64,000 nt of DNA, from the NCBI RefSeq assembly GCF_023078495.1, contig NZ_CP095742.1, forward strand, positions 1,426,001-1,490,000, in the 5' to 3' direction. Each line of letters starts with the position of its first letter. Within the stretch, counting starts at the first letter, position 1. Source of the DNA: Luteibacter aegosomatissinici (lineage in GTDB: Bacteria > Pseudomonadota > Gammaproteobacteria > Xanthomonadales > Rhodanobacteraceae). Made by a program: the position numbers and the translations under genes. The notes under the pieces are model-generated. The model did no database searches. It saw only the letters and a list, made by a program, of their open reading frames with translations, and was not told the DNA's origin. This document shows positions 1-9,572 of the stretch, piece by piece.

Positions 1-654
1 TGGGACGAGAAGGCACTGCGCATCGTCGGTGCGTATCGCTTCGGCCATGGCGGCAAGCTGATCGCCGAGCGTGGCATGAGCTCGTTGTATACCTCGAGCC
101 TGTTTGATTATTCGCCGGCGCTGGAATCGCGTTTGGCTCAGGGCCTTGAGCTGGGCCGCAGCTTTATCGCCCCGGCTTACTGGCGCTGGTCGCGCGCGCT
201 GGATCAACTGTGGCAGGGCATTGGCCTGTATCTGCAGCGGCATAAGGATGTCCGTTACCTGTTCGGCCCGGTGAGCATGTCGGCGGCGATTCCGCGCGAG
301 GGCCGTGAATGGATCGCGGCGGCGCACCAGCATTTCTTTGGCGTGCAGGGCCTGGCGGCGGCTCGCCAGCCGTTCGTGATCCCGCAGGAGACGCTAGCGC
401 AGGTGCGTGCGGAGCTTGAGGGGCTCGATGCAGCGGGTGGCCTGGGTAAGCTGAAGAACCGGCTGGATGCGCTGGGTGTGACGCTGCCGGTGTTGTATCG
501 CCAGTATGTGGATCTGGTGGATCCGGAGGGCGTGCAGTTCCTGGCGTTTGGCGAGGATCCGGATTTCGCGGGCTGCGTGGATGGCCTGGTGATGCTGGAC
601 CTGCTGAGCCTGAAGCCGGCCAAGCGCGCACGCTACCTGGGCAAGCAGGACTAA
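1..654 (+). CDS. GNAT/hemolysin-like acyltransferase, C-terminal part (5' end outside window)
   Basis: The reading frame is open from base 1 to a TAA at 652-654, giving about 217 residues of a protein that starts upstream. The segment YRFGHGGKLIAERG, followed by TSSLFDY and by GLELGRSFI, resembles the acetyltransferase-fold region of the hemolysin/OlsB-like family (COG3176), where long-chain acyl groups are moved to an amine or lipid acceptor. In Xanthomonads this region is often fused to a PlsC-type acyltransferase domain; that part cannot be seen here. A REP-type repeat and a terminator hairpin follow the stop. Family assignment is from recognised motifs; the substrate is unknown. Confidence 0.7.
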   Translation, partial: WDEKALRIVGAYRFGHGGKLIAERGMSSLYTSSLFDYSPALESRLAQGLELGRSFIAPAYWRWSRALDQLWQGIGLYLQRHKDVRYLFGPVSMSAAIPREGREWIAAAHQHFFGVQGLAAARQPFVIPQETLAQVRAELEGLDAAGGLGKLKNRLDALGVTLPVLYRQYVDLVDPEGVQFLAFGEDPDFAGCVDGLVMLDLLSLKPAKRARYLGKQD

Positions 655-677
655 GGCGTCGCGAACGCCCGTGCACC

Positions 678-701
678 TGTAGGAGCGTGCTTGCACGCGA
701 T
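678..701 (+). repeat. Short REP-type palindrome (family a)
   Basis: A 24-bp imperfect palindrome opens with TGTAGGAGC and contains GCGTGCTTGCACGC. The same unit recurs in either orientation at 1210, 29994, 43082, 43239 and, degenerate, at 63489, always between genes. It is typical of REP sequences of Pseudomonas and Xanthomonadales. Confidence 0.8.
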
Positions 702-720
702 AAGCCAACGAAGCAGGGAA

Positions 721-748
721 AAGGCCGCGAGCAATCGCGGCCTTTCTT
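721..748 (+). terminator. Rho-independent terminator of the acyltransferase gene
   Basis: A perfect 10-bp stem (AAGGCCGCGA / TCGCGGCCTT) with a GCAA loop runs into TTTCTT. It lies 67 bases after the stop codon at 654. Confidence 0.85.
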
Positions 749-752
749 ATGC

Positions 753-1020
753 GGTTCATTCGCTAGCGCGAATGCATGTTCTTAGCGGCATCCGCCGCCT
801 TGCTCTTGAGGGCGCGAGGCCGAGAGCCGTCGGTGCCCACCCTCGCGTCGGATGCTGCGGCTGCGCCGCCGTGCCTTTGATTCGCGCACAAGGTGCGCTC
901 CTACAACCGCCGCCCCGTTAGCGAGCCATGGGCCAGCACTATGTAAGGCTGGCCTACGGCCGCTCTCTTGTGCGGAACTCGCCTCGAGGGTGGGCACCGA
1001 CGGCTCTCTTGACCCATGAG
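753..1020 (+). repeat. Mosaic intergenic repeat, unit A
   Basis: The unit begins with GGTTCATTCGC and a head of about 50 bases holding two small hairpins (CATTCGC/GCGAATG and GCGGC/GCCGC). The body is closed by a perfect 24-bp inverted repeat, arms 822-845 and 985-1008 (core GTCGGTGCCCACCCTCG). A second copy, unit B, lies inverted at 2540-2768: its head and tail match closely while its middle differs. The head also recurs at units C and D near 43 kb. No credible ORF is present. Confidence 0.75.
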
Positions 1021-1209
1021 GTTGGGTGAGTGGAGAGCCACGGCGTTGTCTGCGGGCAGATTGGTGCGTTCGGGCATGCGTGGGCGGACAGCTGCTTCGT
1101 CTGCGGACAGGGGGTAGCTGTGTGGCGTGCATCAGCAAGCGCGGTGTTGTGGCAGCGTTTGCCGATCGTCGCGCGGTGATGCGTTATGGCGTCACCGCTG
1201 CGTCGGCTG

Positions 1210-1233
1210 ATCGCGTGCAAGCACGCTCCTACA
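1210..1233 (-). repeat. Short REP-type palindrome (family a)
   Basis: Reverse-oriented copy of the 24-bp TGTAGGAGC...CGAT palindrome (reads ATCGCGTGCAAGCACGCTCC on the plus strand). It lies between unit A and the interrupted 94-bp repeat. Confidence 0.8.
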
Positions 1234-1273
1234 CGAGCCGTGCGTGTTCATTCATTAATTCGTGGCACATCTT

Positions 1274-1360
1274 GTAGGAGCCCACCCTGTGGGCGACATC
1301 TTTTCGCCGAGCGCACAGGCCCTGCGGCAGTATCGCGAAAGCTGTCGGCCACAGGGTGGC
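1274..1360 (+). repeat. 94-bp palindromic repeat (family b), copy 1, interrupted by IS110
   Basis: It begins GTAGGAGCCCACCCTGTGGG and runs to CACAGGGTGGC, where the IS110 element starts. The missing last bases of the repeat (CTCCTAC) are found directly after the element at 2495-2501. Intact copies lie at 51521, 56493 and 56979; the other interrupted copy is at 54562. Its 3' arm reads GTCGGCCACAGGGTGGC where intact copies read GTCGCCCACAGGGTGGG. Confidence 0.85.
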
Positions 1361-1377
1361 CTTGTGTCTTTGCCGCG

Positions 1378-2485
<1,108 letters not shown>

Positions 2486-2539
2486 AGACAGTTGCTCCTA
2501 CAAGGGCATGGCCACACAAGATACGAGCTCGCCCCCATG

Positions 2540-2768
2540 AAGCCTCATGGGTGAAGAGAGTCGTCGGTGCCCACCCTCGAGGCGAGTTCCGCACAAGAGA
2601 GCGGCCGTAGGCCAATTAAGTACATCTGCGCCGCAGGCGCACTCCGGTACGAACGCGGAGGACCTGTCTGAGCAGCGAGGGTGGGCACCGACGGCTCTCG
2701 GCCTCGCGCCCACAAGAGCGAGGCGGCGGATGCCGCTAAGAACACGCATTCGCGCCAGCGAATGAACT
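2540..2768 (-). repeat. Mosaic intergenic repeat, unit B (inverted partner of unit A)
   Basis: Read on the minus strand it starts AGTTCATTCGC and reproduces the unit A head, the GAGAGCCGTCGGTGCCC arm, and the unit A tail (GGCCTACGGCCGCTCTC). Its arms are 2676-2699 and 2556-2579, with one mismatch. The middle section is unrelated to that of unit A and shorter. Confidence 0.75.
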
Positions 2769-2883
2769 GATTCACCAGCGCAAAGCCGAAGGCGAGCCAG
2801 CCGGAAGCAAGAAACCGATTATCTCGTGGGCGTAGGAAAAGCCGAATCGCTCCGCATGAAAAAAGCATCAACGTTTCGACAAA

Positions 2884-2911
2884 TTGTCATTGTGTGATGC
2901 TAGCCTATTGA
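2884..2911 (+). promoter_or_regulatory. Possible promoter for the first TonB receptor
   Basis: TTGTCA (2884-2889) and TATTGA (2906-2911) are separated by 16 bases in an AT-richer stretch about 240 bases before the start codon. The rest of 2769-3150 holds no gene; it is unusually AT-rich from 3040 to 3110. The match is weak. Confidence 0.3.
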
Positions 2912-3150
2912 TTATCTCAGGGCAGGGACCTCCCGCTTTTCAACCAGGGTTGCCGCAGCGGGCGGCGCTAACAAGGACCTTTTGTGCTCGGTACGCGTAC
3001 CGAGCGCATTGCTGCGTCCGGAGAAAGCGTTTTTTCTTGCGCCAACGTAATAACTAACGAAGTCCAATTAATCGCAATTAATAGCGACATTAGAAATATT
3101 TTTCGATTTACCCGTTACCAACAACTTGCATCACACCAGGAAACCAGTCG

Positions 3151-5604
3151 ATGAATCGCAATTCCCTTTCGGCAGCGATTGCTCTTTCGCTTTGCCTCGT
3201 GGCCGGCGGCGTCGCCGCACAGGATAGCCAGGACCAGGCCACTGCCAACACGCAGCGCGCCACCGTCACGACCACCTCGAACACCTCCAACGCCAACGCC
3301 ACGCGCCGTGACGCCGAGCAGATGAGCGCCGTGCAGGTGAAGGCGAGCTCGCTGTCGCTCGGCGGCGGCCTGATGACCATCCAGGACGCGCCGAAGGCCG
3401 TTTCGACCATTTCCCGTGATGCCATCGTGCAGGCGGCGCCGGGCGCCAACTTCACCCAGATCATCGAATCGATCCCGGGCGTCATCTCGTCCACGGACGA
3501 TTACACCGGTACCAACGACGGTAACGCCACCGTGCGCGGCTTCCCGCTCGACGAAGTGGGCGTGACCGTGAACGGCGTGCCCATCAACGACAGCGGCAAC
3601 TACAAGATCTACCCGACCGAGTACGGCGACACCGAAAACATGGGTGACGTCACCGTGCAGCAGGGCTACCCGGACAACAGCGCGCCGATCCCGGGTGCCG
3701 CCGGTGGCTCGATCGCGTGGGTCACGCTCGATCCGTCGCACACCGCCGGCCTGGATTTCAGCCAGTCGCTGGGCAGCAACAGCTACCACCGCACCTTCTT
3801 CCGCCTGAACACCGGCGACACCGGCCCGGTGCGCTCGTGGATCTCGTACTCCAATAACGAAACCCACCTGTGGCGCGGTCGCGGCACCTCGAAGGTCACC
3901 AAGATCGATGCGAAGTCGGTCTGGCAGATCGACGACAAGGATTCGATCACGGCTTCGGTGCAGTACAACCGCGAAGTGAAGACGAACTACGAGTCGCTCA
4001 CCAAGGCGCAGGCGGCGGCGGAGTACAAGCAGAGCTACACCGGCATCTACAAGCCGGGCAGCAATGACACCAACTTCTACATGCTCCACCAGAACCCGTT
4101 CCGTAACTACCTGGCCAGCCTGGACGGCGAGTTCAGCCTGTCCAACGACCTGCACCTGTCGGTGATCCCGTACTTCCAGTACGGCTTCGGCGGTGGCGGC
4201 TCGGGCACCACGTTCACCGAATACGCCGGTGCGACCGGTGGCAACTACTACAAGACCGTGCCGTATGACGTGAACGGTGACGGCAAGGTCGGCGGCACCG
4301 CGCTGGTCAACTCGTACAGCACCTCGGTTACCTACCGCCCGGGTATCGTCATTAAGTTCAACCAGGACCTGAGCGACACCAACAGCCTGGAATACGGCGT
4401 GTGGGCCGAGCGTCCGCGCCAGCAGCAGAACCAGGCGTTCATCCCGACCGATTACAGCACCGGCATCCCGTACGACATCTGGGCACGCAAGGGTTCGCGT
4501 ATCACGTACCCGGATGGCACCCCGCAGATGTCGTACCAGCAGTACACGACCACGACCAACGAAAAGGCGTTCGTGTCGGATAACTGGAACCCGACCGATG
4601 CCCTGACCCTGACCGGTAGCGTGGCCTACGTGTGGTCCAAGCGCGATGGCGACATCGTCGAGTTCCCGAACTCGGATGGCACGATCACCACCGCCGGCAA
4701 GACCAGCACCAAGAGCGCGGCCTACGGCGCATCGCCGACCGGCACGTTCCACAAGTGGACGCCGTCGTTCGGTGCCAAGTACCAGATCAACGACGAGAAC
4801 CAGCTGTACTTCGGCATCGGCAAGACCTTCCGCGCCCCGATCAACGGCGCGGTGCTGAGCAATGCCCTGTACGGCACCGGCTCGAACAACGCCAACCCGC
4901 TGCCGAACAAGCCGGAAACCTCGACCTCGGCCGACCTCGGCTGGCGCTTCTACGGCGACAACGCGTCGTTCAGCGTCGACGCCTTCGCTGCCAACTTCAA
5001 CAACAAGCAGGTGTCGGGCTACGACGAGGCCACCGGCCTTACCGTGTACACCCAGCTGGGCAAGGTGCATAACCGCGGCCTGAGCCTGGAAGGCAGCTAC
5101 AAGTTCGATGAGCACTTCAAGCTCTACGCGAACTACGTGTACCTGCAGTCGCGCATGCAGGATGACCTGAACACGCTGGGCGACGGCATCTACTACACGA
5201 AGGGCAAGACCCTGATCAACGCCCCGCGTAATGCCGGCTACGTCAGCTTCAATTACGACAATGGTCCGTTCTGGGCCGCGATCAACGCCAAGTACCAGGG
5301 TTCGATCTGGGGTGACTGGTCCAACACCGAGCGCGTGGGTGGCTACACCACCTTCAACCTGGATGCCGGCTGGAACTTCGACGACTTCTCGGCCCTGTTC
5401 CGCAAGCCGTACATCAAGCTCAACGTGTACAACCTGACCGACAAGAAGGCGCTGACCTACGCCTCGAACGCCACGTCCTCGCTCGCGTCGAACCCGGGCA
5501 AGATCAAGGATCCGAATGGCGTGGTCCTTTACGCCTCGGCCCCGTATTACTCGGTGCTCCCGGAGCGTACGGTCATGGTGACCTTCGGCGCCTCGTTCTT
5601 CTAA
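3151..5604 (+). CDS. TonB-dependent outer-membrane receptor
   Basis: The 817-residue protein begins with a Sec signal peptide (about 1-23, ending VAA-Q). A Gln/Thr-rich stretch follows, then a TonB-box-like MSAVQVKAS near 63-71. A plug domain occupies about 80-190 (DAPKAVSTISRDAI, ATVRGFPLDEVGVTVNG), and a 22-strand barrel makes up the rest, closing with an aromatic terminus (TVMVTFGASFF). It would import a ligand such as a siderophore, cobalamin or glycan across the outer membrane using TonB/ExbBD energy. No transporter or regulator partner is adjacent, so the substrate cannot be named. ATG 3151 follows CAGGAAACC; a terminator follows the stop. Confidence 0.88.
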   Translation: MNRNSLSAAIALSLCLVAGGVAAQDSQDQATANTQRATVTTTSNTSNANATRRDAEQMSAVQVKASSLSLGGGLMTIQDAPKAVSTISRDAIVQAAPGANFTQIIESIPGVISSTDDYTGTNDGNATVRGFPLDEVGVTVNGVPINDSGNYKIYPTEYGDTENMGDVTVQQGYPDNSAPIPGAAGGSIAWVTLDPSHTAGLDFSQSLGSNSYHRTFFRLNTGDTGPVRSWISYSNNETHLWRGRGTSKVTKIDAKSVWQIDDKDSITASVQYNREVKTNYESLTKAQAAAEYKQSYTGIYKPGSNDTNFYMLHQNPFRNYLASLDGEFSLSNDLHLSVIPYFQYGFGGGGSGTTFTEYAGATGGNYYKTVPYDVNGDGKVGGTALVNSYSTSVTYRPGIVIKFNQDLSDTNSLEYGVWAERPRQQQNQAFIPTDYSTGIPYDIWARKGSRITYPDGTPQMSYQQYTTTTNEKAFVSDNWNPTDALTLTGSVAYVWSKRDGDIVEFPNSDGTITTAGKTSTKSAAYGASPTGTFHKWTPSFGAKYQINDENQLYFGIGKTFRAPINGAVLSNALYGTGSNNANPLPNKPETSTSADLGWRFYGDNASFSVDAFAANFNNKQVSGYDEATGLTVYTQLGKVHNRGLSLEGSYKFDEHFKLYANYVYLQSRMQDDLNTLGDGIYYTKGKTLINAPRNAGYVSFNYDNGPFWAAINAKYQGSIWGDWSNTERVGGYTTFNLDAGWNFDDFSALFRKPYIKLNVYNLTDKKALTYASNATSSLASNPGKIKDPNGVVLYASAPYYSVLPERTVMVTFGASFF

Positions 5605-5633
5605 GCGCACCGATCCAGGCCTGGCCTGATAAG

Positions 5634-5665
5634 GCGCCCCTCCGCAAGGAGGGGCGCTTTTTTTT
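5634..5665 (+). terminator. Rho-independent terminator after the first TonB receptor
   Basis: A perfect stem (GCGCCCCTCC / GGAGGGGCGC) with a GCAA loop is followed by eight T residues. Confidence 0.95.
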
Positions 5666-6033
5666 AACGTCCAGATCTCATATGACACGCGACGCAGGCC
5701 CGCCGGCAGGCCGTCGCTTGCGGGACTCGCAAGATCACGATATCTCGCAAAATCATGAAGTTATAAGCTATTGATCGATCTAAGTAATGGCGGGGGATGG
5801 TCGCGACCCCGACCTTTTCCTATCGCAACTTGTTACGCCGATGTAATAAACTTCATCTAATGTTTACGGGGTCGCAGCATCCTGCGACACCCCATTAGTG
5901 CCATCCGCGACCGCTGGGCGACGCCTGAGGGTCAGGGGAAAACCGAAGAATCGTTGTTGCCTTCCAGAGGTTGGGCGTGTTGCGACGCCCTTCTTTCCAG
6001 CTTTTTTTCTCGCGAAATTGTGAGGTTCGTTAC
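5666..6033. other. Intergenic region between the two TonB receptors
   Basis: No gene or repeat is seen. The stretch 5750-5870 is AT-rich (TTATAAGCTATTGATCGATC, GTAATAAACTTC) and probably holds the promoter of the Oar-like receptor, but no -35/-10 pair with good spacing stands out. Confidence 0.5.
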
Positions 6034-9000
6034 ATGCAGAAGCGTATCCGCGCCAAACTCCTGCCGTTGGCCATCGCGTCGCTTATCGCGTCGCCCGCCG
6101 CCTTCGCCCAGGAGACGTCGTCGACGATCAGCGGCCGTGTCCTTGATAGCGCCGGCCAGCCGGTTGCCAACGCCACCGTCGTCATCGTCCACGAGCCGTC
6201 GGGCACCACCAAGACGACGACCACGGACGCCAACGGCCGTTACGCGGCCCAGGGCCTGCGTGTCGGCGGTCCGTTCGACGTGACCGCCACGAAGGACGGC
6301 CAGCCGTCGGCTCGCCAGGACCAGGTCTACCTGCAGCTCGGCGCCGATACCGCCGTGAACCTCACCGCGGGCGCCGCGGCCAACGCCGCTGAAGCCACCG
6401 CGCTCGGTGCCGTCACCGTGTCCGCCGTGTCGGGCCAGTTCTCGTCGGAGAACAAGGGCCTGGGCACCAACATTTCGCAGGCGCAGCTGAAGGCCACCCC
6501 GACGCCGAGCGGCAACATCGCCGACATCGCGCGCCTCGACCCGCGCGTGAACGTCGACCACGGCACCGGCGCCATCTCGGCCAACGGCCAGAACGCCCGC
6601 ATGAACAGCATCAAGGTCGATGGCCTTGGCGTGGGCGACCCGTTCGGCCTGAACGGCACGGGCCTGCCGACCGTCGGTTCGCCGGTCGCCATGGACACGA
6701 TCGATTCGTACAACATCTCGACCGCCAACTACGATGCCAGCTCCGACACGATCGGCGCTGAAATCAACGCCGTCACCAAGTCGGGTACCAACGAGTTCCA
6801 CGGTACGGCTTACTATGGCTTCAAGAACGCCTCGAGCATGGTCGGCGATGCCGGCTGGATCAATAACGGCGCCAACCGCGATTACACCGAGTTCGACCGT
6901 AACTGGAAGGCCGGTGCCACGATCGGCGGCCCGATCATCAAGGACAAGCTGTTCTTCTTCGCCAGCTACGAGAAGGAAGAAGTGACCGGCCTGAGCTCGG
7001 GCGCCGTGAACGGCCTCGACCCCTCGCTCGCCGCTTCGACCAACAACAAGGTCTCGCAGGCGGATCTCGATCGCACGATCGCAGCGGCCACGGGCCTGGG
7101 CCTGGTGCCGGGTTCGCTCGGCGCGAACGGCGGCACGCTGACCGACAAGCGTTACACCGGCAAGCTCGACTGGAACATCACCGACGGCCACCGCATGAAC
7201 CTTGCGTACTCGCGTACCAAGGAAGTGAAGCCCAACCCGCAGGGTAACGGCGCTTCCACCATCGGCCTTTCCAGCTACTGGTACACCGTCAACACCGATA
7301 TCAAGAACTACACCCTGCAGTCGTTTGACGACTGGAACGACGTGTTCTCGTCGGAGACGAAGGTCGGCTACAGCGATTACAGCCTGGCCCGCTCGGTCGA
7401 TACCCAGCAGCCGCAGATTGGTGTGCGCGTCAACAGCGGCACCACGGCCACCAGCAACACTGGCCCGACGATCAACCTGGGTGAAGACCAGTTCTCGCAC
7501 TACAACGCCGCGTCGGTGAAGACCCTGAACGCGCTGTGGGTCGGCACGCTGTACCTCGACGACCACACCATCAAGGGTGGCCTGGAGTGGGAGCGTACCC
7601 GCATCTATAACCTGTTCGGCCGCACCGAGTTCGGTGCGTACACCTTCGGCAACGGCATCGACAGCTTCGCCAATGGCCTGTACAGCAACTATTCGCTGTA
7701 CCAGCCGGCGAAGGGTTATAGCCTGAACGACATCGCTGCCCAGTGGGAGCTGCGTCGCCACACGTTCTTCCTGCAGGATACCTGGCAGCCGACCGACAAC
7801 CTGTCGGTGCAGTTCGGTTTCCGCGTGAACAAGTACCTGACCGACGACAAGCCGCTCTATAACGCGACGTTTGAGCAGAAGTACGGCTTCAGCAATGCGG
7901 CCACGATCAACGGTAGCAAGCTCGTCGAGCCGCGCCTGTCGTTCAACTACACCTTCGACAGCGAGTACAAGACCCAGCTGCGCGGTGGCGTTGGCCTGTT
8001 CCAGTCCGATCCGCCGACGGTGTGGATGACGAACCCGTACCAGAACAACGGTATCAACATCGTCACCTACTCGTACGACCGCACCACGGTGAACGGCCCG
8101 AACTGCCGCCTCGGCAGCCAGACCGTTGCGTGCCCGCAGTTCAGCGCCGACCCGTTCAACCAGCCGACCAGCGGCGCGGGTACCCAGCCGCAGATGGCTG
8201 TCGATACCGTCGACAAGAACTTCAAGCTGCCGAGCGTCTGGAAGTCGTCGATCGCGTTTGATCGCGAGCTGCCGTGGCAGGGCATCATCGGCACGATCGA
8301 GTACCAGCACCTCGATGTGCAGGATGGGATCTTCTACCAGAACCTGAACATCGGCGACGCCACGGGCATCATGCCGGATGGCCGCTTCACGTATTACGGT
8401 TGCATCGGCGGCTCGACCCCGGTGGGCGGTGCGAACACGAGCGCCTGCGGTACGAATCCGACGGGTACGGCTGCCAGCACCAACCGCAACCGCTACCGCG
8501 CGGATGGCCGCTTCGCCCAGGCCGTCACCTATCTGACCAACACCCACAAGGGTGGTGCGGACACGGTGACCCTGTCGTTCACCAAGCCGATGGAAAACGG
8601 CTGGTCGTGGAGCATCGCGGCTACCGGTAGCCATGCGACGGAAGTGAACCCGGGCACGAGCAGCCAGGCGTCGTCGAACTACTCGAACAATGCCTGGTAC
8701 AACCCGAACGAAGACGTGGCGTCCACCTCCAACACCAACATCGCACGGCGCCTCAACGCCTCGATCGCGTGGCAGCACAACTTCTTCGGCGATTACGCCA
8801 CCACGATCAGCGCGTTCTACGACGGCCACTCCGGCGTGCCGTATAGCTGGGTGTTCGGTAACGATGCAAATGGTGACTCGTACTCGCGCGACCTGGCTTA
8901 CATCCCGACCCGTAACGACGGCACGGTGTTCACCACCACGTCCGGCGCGGCGGCTTCGCAGGCTCTCGTCAACCAGTTCTACGATTACATTCAGAACGAT

Positions 9001-9396
9001 AGCAACCTGCGCAAGAACCAGGGCAAGGTGGCTCGTCGCAACGATGCGGTCTCGGCCTGGGTGAACCAGCTCGACCTGAGCCTGAGCCAGGAAATCCCGG
9101 GCATCTTCAAGGGCAACAAGGGCGAGATCCGCCTCGACGTTTACAACTTCCTGAACCTGGTGAACAAGGATTGGGGCCAGCAGTCGTATGTCGGCTTCCC
9201 GTACACCCGTACGCTGGCCAACTTCGGCGGCGTGAACGCCCAGGGCGAGTACATCTACCAGCTGCCGACCGACGCGCAGGGCAACTACCAGCCGGGTGCG
9301 AAGGCCGTCTACGACGCGCCGACCGACAACAGCGCGACCAAGCTGAACCCGGTCTCGCGTTGGTCCGCCACGCTGACGGTGCGTTACACGTTCTAA
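6034..9396 (+). CDS. Oar-like TonB-dependent receptor with carboxypeptidase-regulatory-like N-terminal domain
   Basis: The 1120-residue protein has a signal peptide (about 1-25, AAFA-Q). Next comes a CarboxypepD_reg-like beta-sandwich (about 28-100: STISGRVLDSAGQPVANATV, TTTDANGRYAAQGL), then a plug region with FHGTAYYGFKNASSM and a very large barrel. This matches the Oar/OmpA-related TonB receptors common in Xanthomonadales, which are often linked to peptide or glycan uptake or to protein export. ATG 6034 was preferred over an upstream in-frame start at 5971 because GTGAGG lies at the right distance and the signal peptide starts there. No partner gene indicates the substrate. A terminator follows. 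Confidence 0.88.
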   Translation: MQKRIRAKLLPLAIASLIASPAAFAQETSSTISGRVLDSAGQPVANATVVIVHEPSGTTKTTTTDANGRYAAQGLRVGGPFDVTATKDGQPSARQDQVYLQLGADTAVNLTAGAAANAAEATALGAVTVSAVSGQFSSENKGLGTNISQAQLKATPTPSGNIADIARLDPRVNVDHGTGAISANGQNARMNSIKVDGLGVGDPFGLNGTGLPTVGSPVAMDTIDSYNISTANYDASSDTIGAEINAVTKSGTNEFHGTAYYGFKNASSMVGDAGWINNGANRDYTEFDRNWKAGATIGGPIIKDKLFFFASYEKEEVTGLSSGAVNGLDPSLAASTNNKVSQADLDRTIAAATGLGLVPGSLGANGGTLTDKRYTGKLDWNITDGHRMNLAYSRTKEVKPNPQGNGASTIGLSSYWYTVNTDIKNYTLQSFDDWNDVFSSETKVGYSDYSLARSVDTQQPQIGVRVNSGTTATSNTGPTINLGEDQFSHYNAASVKTLNALWVGTLYLDDHTIKGGLEWERTRIYNLFGRTEFGAYTFGNGIDSFANGLYSNYSLYQPAKGYSLNDIAAQWELRRHTFFLQDTWQPTDNLSVQFGFRVNKYLTDDKPLYNATFEQKYGFSNAATINGSKLVEPRLSFNYTFDSEYKTQLRGGVGLFQSDPPTVWMTNPYQNNGINIVTYSYDRTTVNGPNCRLGSQTVACPQFSADPFNQPTSGAGTQPQMAVDTVDKNFKLPSVWKSSIAFDRELPWQGIIGTIEYQHLDVQDGIFYQNLNIGDATGIMPDGRFTYYGCIGGSTPVGGANTSACGTNPTGTAASTNRNRYRADGRFAQAVTYLTNTHKGGADTVTLSFTKPMENGWSWSIAATGSHATEVNPGTSSQASSNYSNNAWYNPNEDVASTSNTNIARRLNASIAWQHNFFGDYATTISAFYDGHSGVPYSWVFGNDANGDSYSRDLAYIPTRNDGTVFTTTSGAAASQALVNQFYDYIQNDSNLRKNQGKVARRNDAVSAWVNQLDLSLSQEIPGIFKGNKGEIRLDVYNFLNLVNKDWGQQSYVGFPYTRTLANFGGVNAQGEYIYQLPTDAQGNYQPGAKAVYDAPTDNSATKLNPVSRWSATLTVRYTF

Positions 9397-9425
9397 GCAG
9401 GGCTTAGGCCTTACGAGGAACCGGA

Positions 9426-9457
9426 AAACCGGCATCCGAAAGGGTGCCGGTTTTTTT
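9426..9457 (+). terminator. Terminator after the Oar-like receptor
   Basis: The stem AACCGGCA / TGCCGGTT, with a short imperfect top and a GAAA loop, is followed by a run of T residues. Confidence 0.85.
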
Positions 9458-9572
9458 GTGGGGTCCACGGCGGACTTGACCCCCGCCAATGCCCCGCGTG
9501 ATCCTAGGCAGTCCGCTCCCTTTCCGGAGCGGGGTTCGCCGCTAATTCGCGGTCAGAAGGACATGTAAGTCA

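Noticed and set aside
753-1020. CRISPR array or tandem repeat
   Set aside because: The repeats are inverted pairs of large units, not regularly spaced direct repeats; no cas genes are present anywhere in the window.
3115-5688. 857-codon minus-strand ORF opposite the first TonB receptor
   Set aside because: It is a shadow created by strong GC third-position bias; its translation is Arg/Val/Gly/His-rich without any domain, and the plus-strand gene is unmistakable.
5932-9489. 1185-codon minus-strand ORF opposite the Oar-like receptor
   Set aside because: Same low-complexity antisense artefact; no start signal or motif.
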